Positions 3,658-5,792 of a stretch of 5,792 bases of DNA are shown piece after piece (position 1 is the first letter of the stretch; each line of letters begins with the position of its first letter). The notes beneath the pieces are model-generated. The model was not told the origin of the DNA and did no database searches. It saw only the letters and a list, made by a program, of their open reading frames with translations. The DNA lies in the NCBI GenBank assembly GCA_012797935.1, contig JAAZOC010000057.1:1-5792 (forward strand), in the 5' to 3' direction. The position numbers and the translations under genes are program-made. This DNA comes from Candidatus Microgenomates bacterium (lineage in GTDB: Bacteria > Patescibacteriota > Dojkabacteria > SC72).

Positions 3658-4343
3658 AAAAGGGAAAACTATATATAGTTGCTACTCCAATTGGTAATAT
3701 GGCAGATATTACATTCAGAGCAATAGATGTTTTAAAGAATGTAGCTTTTGTTCTAGCTGAAGATACAAGAGAAACAAAAAAGATATTTGATAGATATGAT
3801 ATCTCAACAGTTTTAGTTTCTTACAGGGATCAAAATCACGATATGATGATACAGAAAATTATTGAAAAGTTAGATTTGGGTTTAGATCTAGCACTTGTTT
3901 CTGATTGTGGTACTCCTTTAATTTCAGATCCTGGATACAAACTAGTAAGAGATTTAAGAGAGAAAGAATATGAAGTAGTATCAATACCAGGTGCTTCTGC
4001 TGTAATTTCTGCATTGTCTGTTAGTGGTTTACCAACAGATAAATTTGTTTTTCTTGGTTTTCTGCCAAAGAGTGATGGAAAAAGAAAATCTCTTTTGAGT
4101 AAATACAAAGAATTAGAAGCTTCAATTGTAATCTATGAATCTCCCAATAGAATATTTGAATTACTTGATGTTGTTCTTTCTGAGTTTGGTGATGTTGAGT
4201 GTTTCTTAGCAAAAGATATTTCTAAATTAAGAGAAAAATATTTTGATGGAAAGATATCTTTTGTAAAAGAATTGCTTTTAGAGGATGATTTAGAAGAGAA
4301 TCCACACGGTGAGTGGGTCTGTATTTTTAATCGTTTTGTTTAA
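3654..4343 (+). CDS. rsmI: 16S rRNA (cytidine(1402)-2'-O)-methyltransferase RsmI
   Basis: 229 aa. RsmI uses SAM to 2'-O-methylate C1402 in the decoding centre of 16S rRNA. It belongs to the tetrapyrrole-methylase (SAM-dependent, class III) fold. Signatures: LYIVATPIGNMADIT (6-20), AEDTRETKK (35-43), LVSDCGTPLISDPGYKLV (81-98), IPGASAVISAL (111-121), GLPTDKFVFLGFLP (125-138) and YESPNRI (161-167), followed by AKDISKLREKYFDG (186-199). The usual SYHEHN-like segment is SYRDQNHD (56-63). The chain stops after the methylase domain, without the C-terminal extension that brings E. coli RsmI to about 286 aa. ATG 3654 overlaps the truB TGA and has no SD of its own, so translation is likely coupled. 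Its 3' end overlaps tatD by 17 bp. Confidence 0.96.
   Translation: MKKGKLYIVATPIGNMADITFRAIDVLKNVAFVLAEDTRETKKIFDRYDISTVLVSYRDQNHDMMIQKIIEKLDLGLDLALVSDCGTPLISDPGYKLVRDLREKEYEVVSIPGASAVISALSVSGLPTDKFVFLGFLPKSDGKRKSLLSKYKELEASIVIYESPNRIFELLDVVLSEFGDVECFLAKDISKLREKYFDGKISFVKELLLEDDLEENPHGEWVCIFNRFV
4300..4328 (+). terminator. Possible terminator inside the 3' end of rsmI
   Basis: ATCCAC (4300-4305) can pair with GTGGGT (4313-4318, one G-U) around a 7-nt loop. Five nucleotides later comes T5 (4324-4328) and then further T-rich sequence. The stem is short and the U-tract offset, so it is weak. The same stem reads on the minus strand after tatD, without a good U-tract. Confidence 0.3.
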
Positions 4344-5214
4344 AGAATACTCTTTCGTAATTTCTGTCAGTTACCTCTTCTAGATATTTAGGGTCTAAAC
4401 TTTTTACTTCACTTGCTACTGAAATGATTTCTTTAACATGGAATGGTTCTGCGAATTTCTCTGTAATTTTTTTGTCTTTTCTAACTGATTGAGGTGGTAA
4501 GAATGGTCCATCTGTTTCAAATAGGATGTTTTCTTCAGGTACTTTCTTTAAAATTTCCCTAATATTTTCTCCACTATTGTATGTAAGTATTCCATTGAAA
4601 CCAATACAGAACCCCATATCCAAAATATCTTCAACTAAATCTATTTCTCCTGTATAGCTGTGAAAAGATCCTGTTACTAATCCTTTGCCTTCTTCAGCTA
4701 TTATTCTCAGAGCATCTTCAACACATAGTTTGCTACCTTGTATATCTCTAGCATGGATACTAAGTGGGAGGTTTAATGCTTTTGCCATCTGAAGTTGTTT
4801 TCTAAATGAGATTTTTTGAATCTCTTTCAATTGTTCTTTGATATCTTCAGAAATTTCTTTGTTTAATGACATTTGATAGTAATCCAAGCCTGTTTCTCCA
4901 ATAGCTACGATTTTTGATTTGTTCTTCAAGATTATCTTCTCTAATTTCTCAATATCTTTCATACTCTTTTCGTAAATGTCCTCGTAAATCCCCTTCTCTA
5001 TTGTATTCTCCTCAAAATATGATGGATGAAGTCCAAGCGCTAGCTGGACAGTATTTTGAAAGTGAGATGCTATCTCTATGCTATTATCGAAATCTGTAAT
5101 ATCTGTACCTTGGGTTAGAATATATTTCCCATTGTTTTCTCTAAACCTAGATATTATTTCATTAAGGTTTGATTTTAATGGTTCAAGTGCTAAATGTATG
5201 TGTGAATCGTGCAT
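4327..5214 (-). CDS. tatD: TatD-family metal-dependent hydrolase (probable 3'-5' DNase)
   Basis: 295 aa, slightly longer than the usual 255-265. TatD proteins are TIM-barrel metal hydrolases; characterised members have 3'-5' exonuclease/DNase activity, some linked to DNA repair. Metal ligands appear in the expected order: D3-S-H5-I-H7 at the N-terminus, GLHP (61-64), IGETGLDYY (105-113) with E107, SIHARD (152-157) with H154, SFHSYTG (183-189) with H185, and LFETDGPFLPP (231-241) with D235. The end has EPFHVKEI (256-263) and DRNYERVF (283-290), matching the family's terminal N-x-x-R-x-F. ETDGPF instead of the more common ETDxPY is a known variant. Extra length lies mostly in 72-100 and 114-135, which are Lys/Glu-rich helical insertions. 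The extended -10 TGGTAAAAT ends 6 nt before the ATG and no SD is present, so the mRNA is probably leaderless. The family is certain; the exact substrate is not. Confidence 0.93.
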   Translation of the reverse strand: MHDSHIHLALEPLKSNLNEIISRFRENNGKYILTQGTDITDFDNSIEIASHFQNTVQLALGLHPSYFEENTIEKGIYEDIYEKSMKDIEKLEKIILKNKSKIVAIGETGLDYYQMSLNKEISEDIKEQLKEIQKISFRKQLQMAKALNLPLSIHARDIQGSKLCVEDALRIIAEEGKGLVTGSFHSYTGEIDLVEDILDMGFCIGFNGILTYNSGENIREILKKVPEENILFETDGPFLPPQSVRKDKKITEKFAEPFHVKEIISVASEVKSLDPKYLEEVTDRNYERVFFKQND

Positions 5215-5220
5215 AGGTTG

Positions 5221-5253
5221 ATTTTACCACTTAGTATAATTCTGTGGTAGAAT
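5221..5253. promoter_or_regulatory. Mirrored extended -10 promoters for tatD and the secreted-protein gene
   Basis: The minus strand reads GTGGTAAAAT (5230-5221) and the plus strand GTGGTAGAAT (5244-5253), an inverted repeat with 9 of 10 matches around a 13-nt centre. Each is an extended -10 (TG-G-TAAAAT and TG-G-TAGAAT) lying 6 nt before the tatD ATG and 9 nt before the ATG at 5263, so both transcripts would start at or within 2-3 nt of their start codons. A second TATAAT (5235-5240, plus) lies in the centre. Confidence 0.5.
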
Positions 5254-5262
5254 ACTCGTGTT

Positions 5263-5792
5263 ATGGGAAAAATAGTTCAAAGGAACTGGTTATTAATAAT
5301 TACGGGGTTGCTTGTAATGTCATCATTCGCTGTACTTTTCTTTACTCTTGATGAAAGATCAAATGCAAATAGATGTACATACGGAGGTATTGTTTACAAG
5401 AAGGGTGATTTGGTAAAGAATTACAGAGCAAATGATAATTGTTACTGTAATGGGAGTGACAAAATTCAATGCGAGAATGGTGATGATTTTTCTATCTCCT
5501 ATTCTACTTTTTCTACAGAAAAACTATCCTTTTCATATATGTATCAGAATTACTTAGAAGTAAATGAACCGGACTATACAAGAGTATTATCTGAAGATGT
5601 GAATCATAATGAGGATTCATTAGAGATTGTTTTAGAAAGAGAAACTCTTTGTGGAGAGAATAACTTAGCTCCATCACAGGTTGGTTTTTATGAATTTAGA
5701 GATAATTCTTTAATTCTTACAACTATGACAAACAGGGATACTAATTTGTATAGTATGCCATGTATGATATCTAATTCTTTTGTTATTGAAGG
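5263..5792 (+). CDS. N-terminal part of a membrane-anchored extracytoplasmic protein with VWC-like cysteines
   Basis: Open from ATG 5263 to the window edge (176 complete codons, no stop). The N-terminus MGKIVQRNW is basic and is followed by a hydrophobic helix (about 10-28, LLIITGLLVMSSFAVLFF): a signal anchor or uncleaved signal peptide, with no lipobox. Directly after it comes CTYGGIVYKKGDLV (38-51) and CYC (60-62) with another Cys at 70. This fits the first half of a von Willebrand factor C-like pattern (C-x-Y-x-G-x-x-Y-x-x-G-D ... C-x-C ... C) in miniature. Then comes a polar region rich in Ser, Tyr, Asn and acidic residues, with C130 and C167 as a further possible disulfide pair. It is likely exported and disulfide-bonded. 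Function is unknown and the C-terminus lies outside the window. A near-leaderless promoter precedes it. Confidence 0.8.
   Translation, partial: MGKIVQRNWLLIITGLLVMSSFAVLFFTLDERSNANRCTYGGIVYKKGDLVKNYRANDNCYCNGSDKIQCENGDDFSISYSTFSTEKLSFSYMYQNYLEVNEPDYTRVLSEDVNHNEDSLEIVLERETLCGENNLAPSQVGFYEFRDNSLILTTMTNRDTNLYSMPCMISNSFVIE

Noticed and set aside
3836..4212. Two minus-strand frames inside rsmI
   Set aside because: They are antisense to conserved RsmI motifs and have composition typical of shadows.
4914..5099. 61-aa plus-strand frame inside tatD
   Set aside because: It is antisense to the conserved GLHP and GETGLD region: a shadow frame.
1..5792. tRNA or rRNA genes, CRISPR array, alternative genetic code with TGA as glycine
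   Set aside because: No cloverleaf or rRNA-like segments and no spaced repeats were seen. TGA ends truB exactly where rsmI starts, which supports its use as a stop.

Overview
The window is an AT-rich (roughly one third G+C by eye), very tightly packed bacterial segment using TGA as a stop codon. Genes abut, overlap at stop/start (ATGA) or overlap at converging 3' ends. Several housekeeping proteins are minimal versions: a TruB without room for a PUA domain, and a short RsmI. Some genes look leaderless while others have clear Shine-Dalgarno (SD) sequences. Together this suggests a small-genome lineage such as the Candidate Phyla Radiation (Patescibacteria). That placement is an inference from style, not from a marker gene.

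Layout. 2-169 (+): C-terminal end of an unidentified membrane protein. 162-1361 (-): rarA (AAA+ ATPase), converging on it with an 8-bp overlap. 1362-1425: compact divergent promoter region. 1426-1653 (+): 75-aa membrane protein. 1654-2377: the least ordinary part. It has a strong hairpin without a U-tract, a good -35/-10 promoter, a structured leader, a 43-aa single-pass membrane protein and a 113-aa four-helix membrane protein in tandem. This pair is bracketed by a perfect 13-bp inverted repeat, followed by a long nested inverted repeat. 2378-2923 (-): membrane-anchored class I methyltransferase resembling the FAM173/ATPSCKMT family. 2962-4343 (+): truB and rsmI, translationally coupled. 4327-5214 (-): TatD-family hydrolase, converging on rsmI with a 17-bp overlap. 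5221-5253: mirrored divergent extended -10 promoters. 5263-end (+): start of a membrane-anchored, cysteine-containing secreted protein with a VWC-like segment.

Functionally, truB (tRNA pseudouridine 55) and rsmI (16S rRNA 2'-O-methylcytidine 1402) form an RNA-modification operon. rarA and tatD are DNA-maintenance/nuclease-type genes. The remainder is envelope-associated: three small membrane proteins, a membrane methyltransferase and an exported protein. No tRNA, rRNA, CRISPR array, transposase or integrase was seen. The best candidate for something undescribed is the 1.7-2.4 kb small-membrane-protein module with its inverted repeats, and the recurring pattern of near-leaderless promoters.
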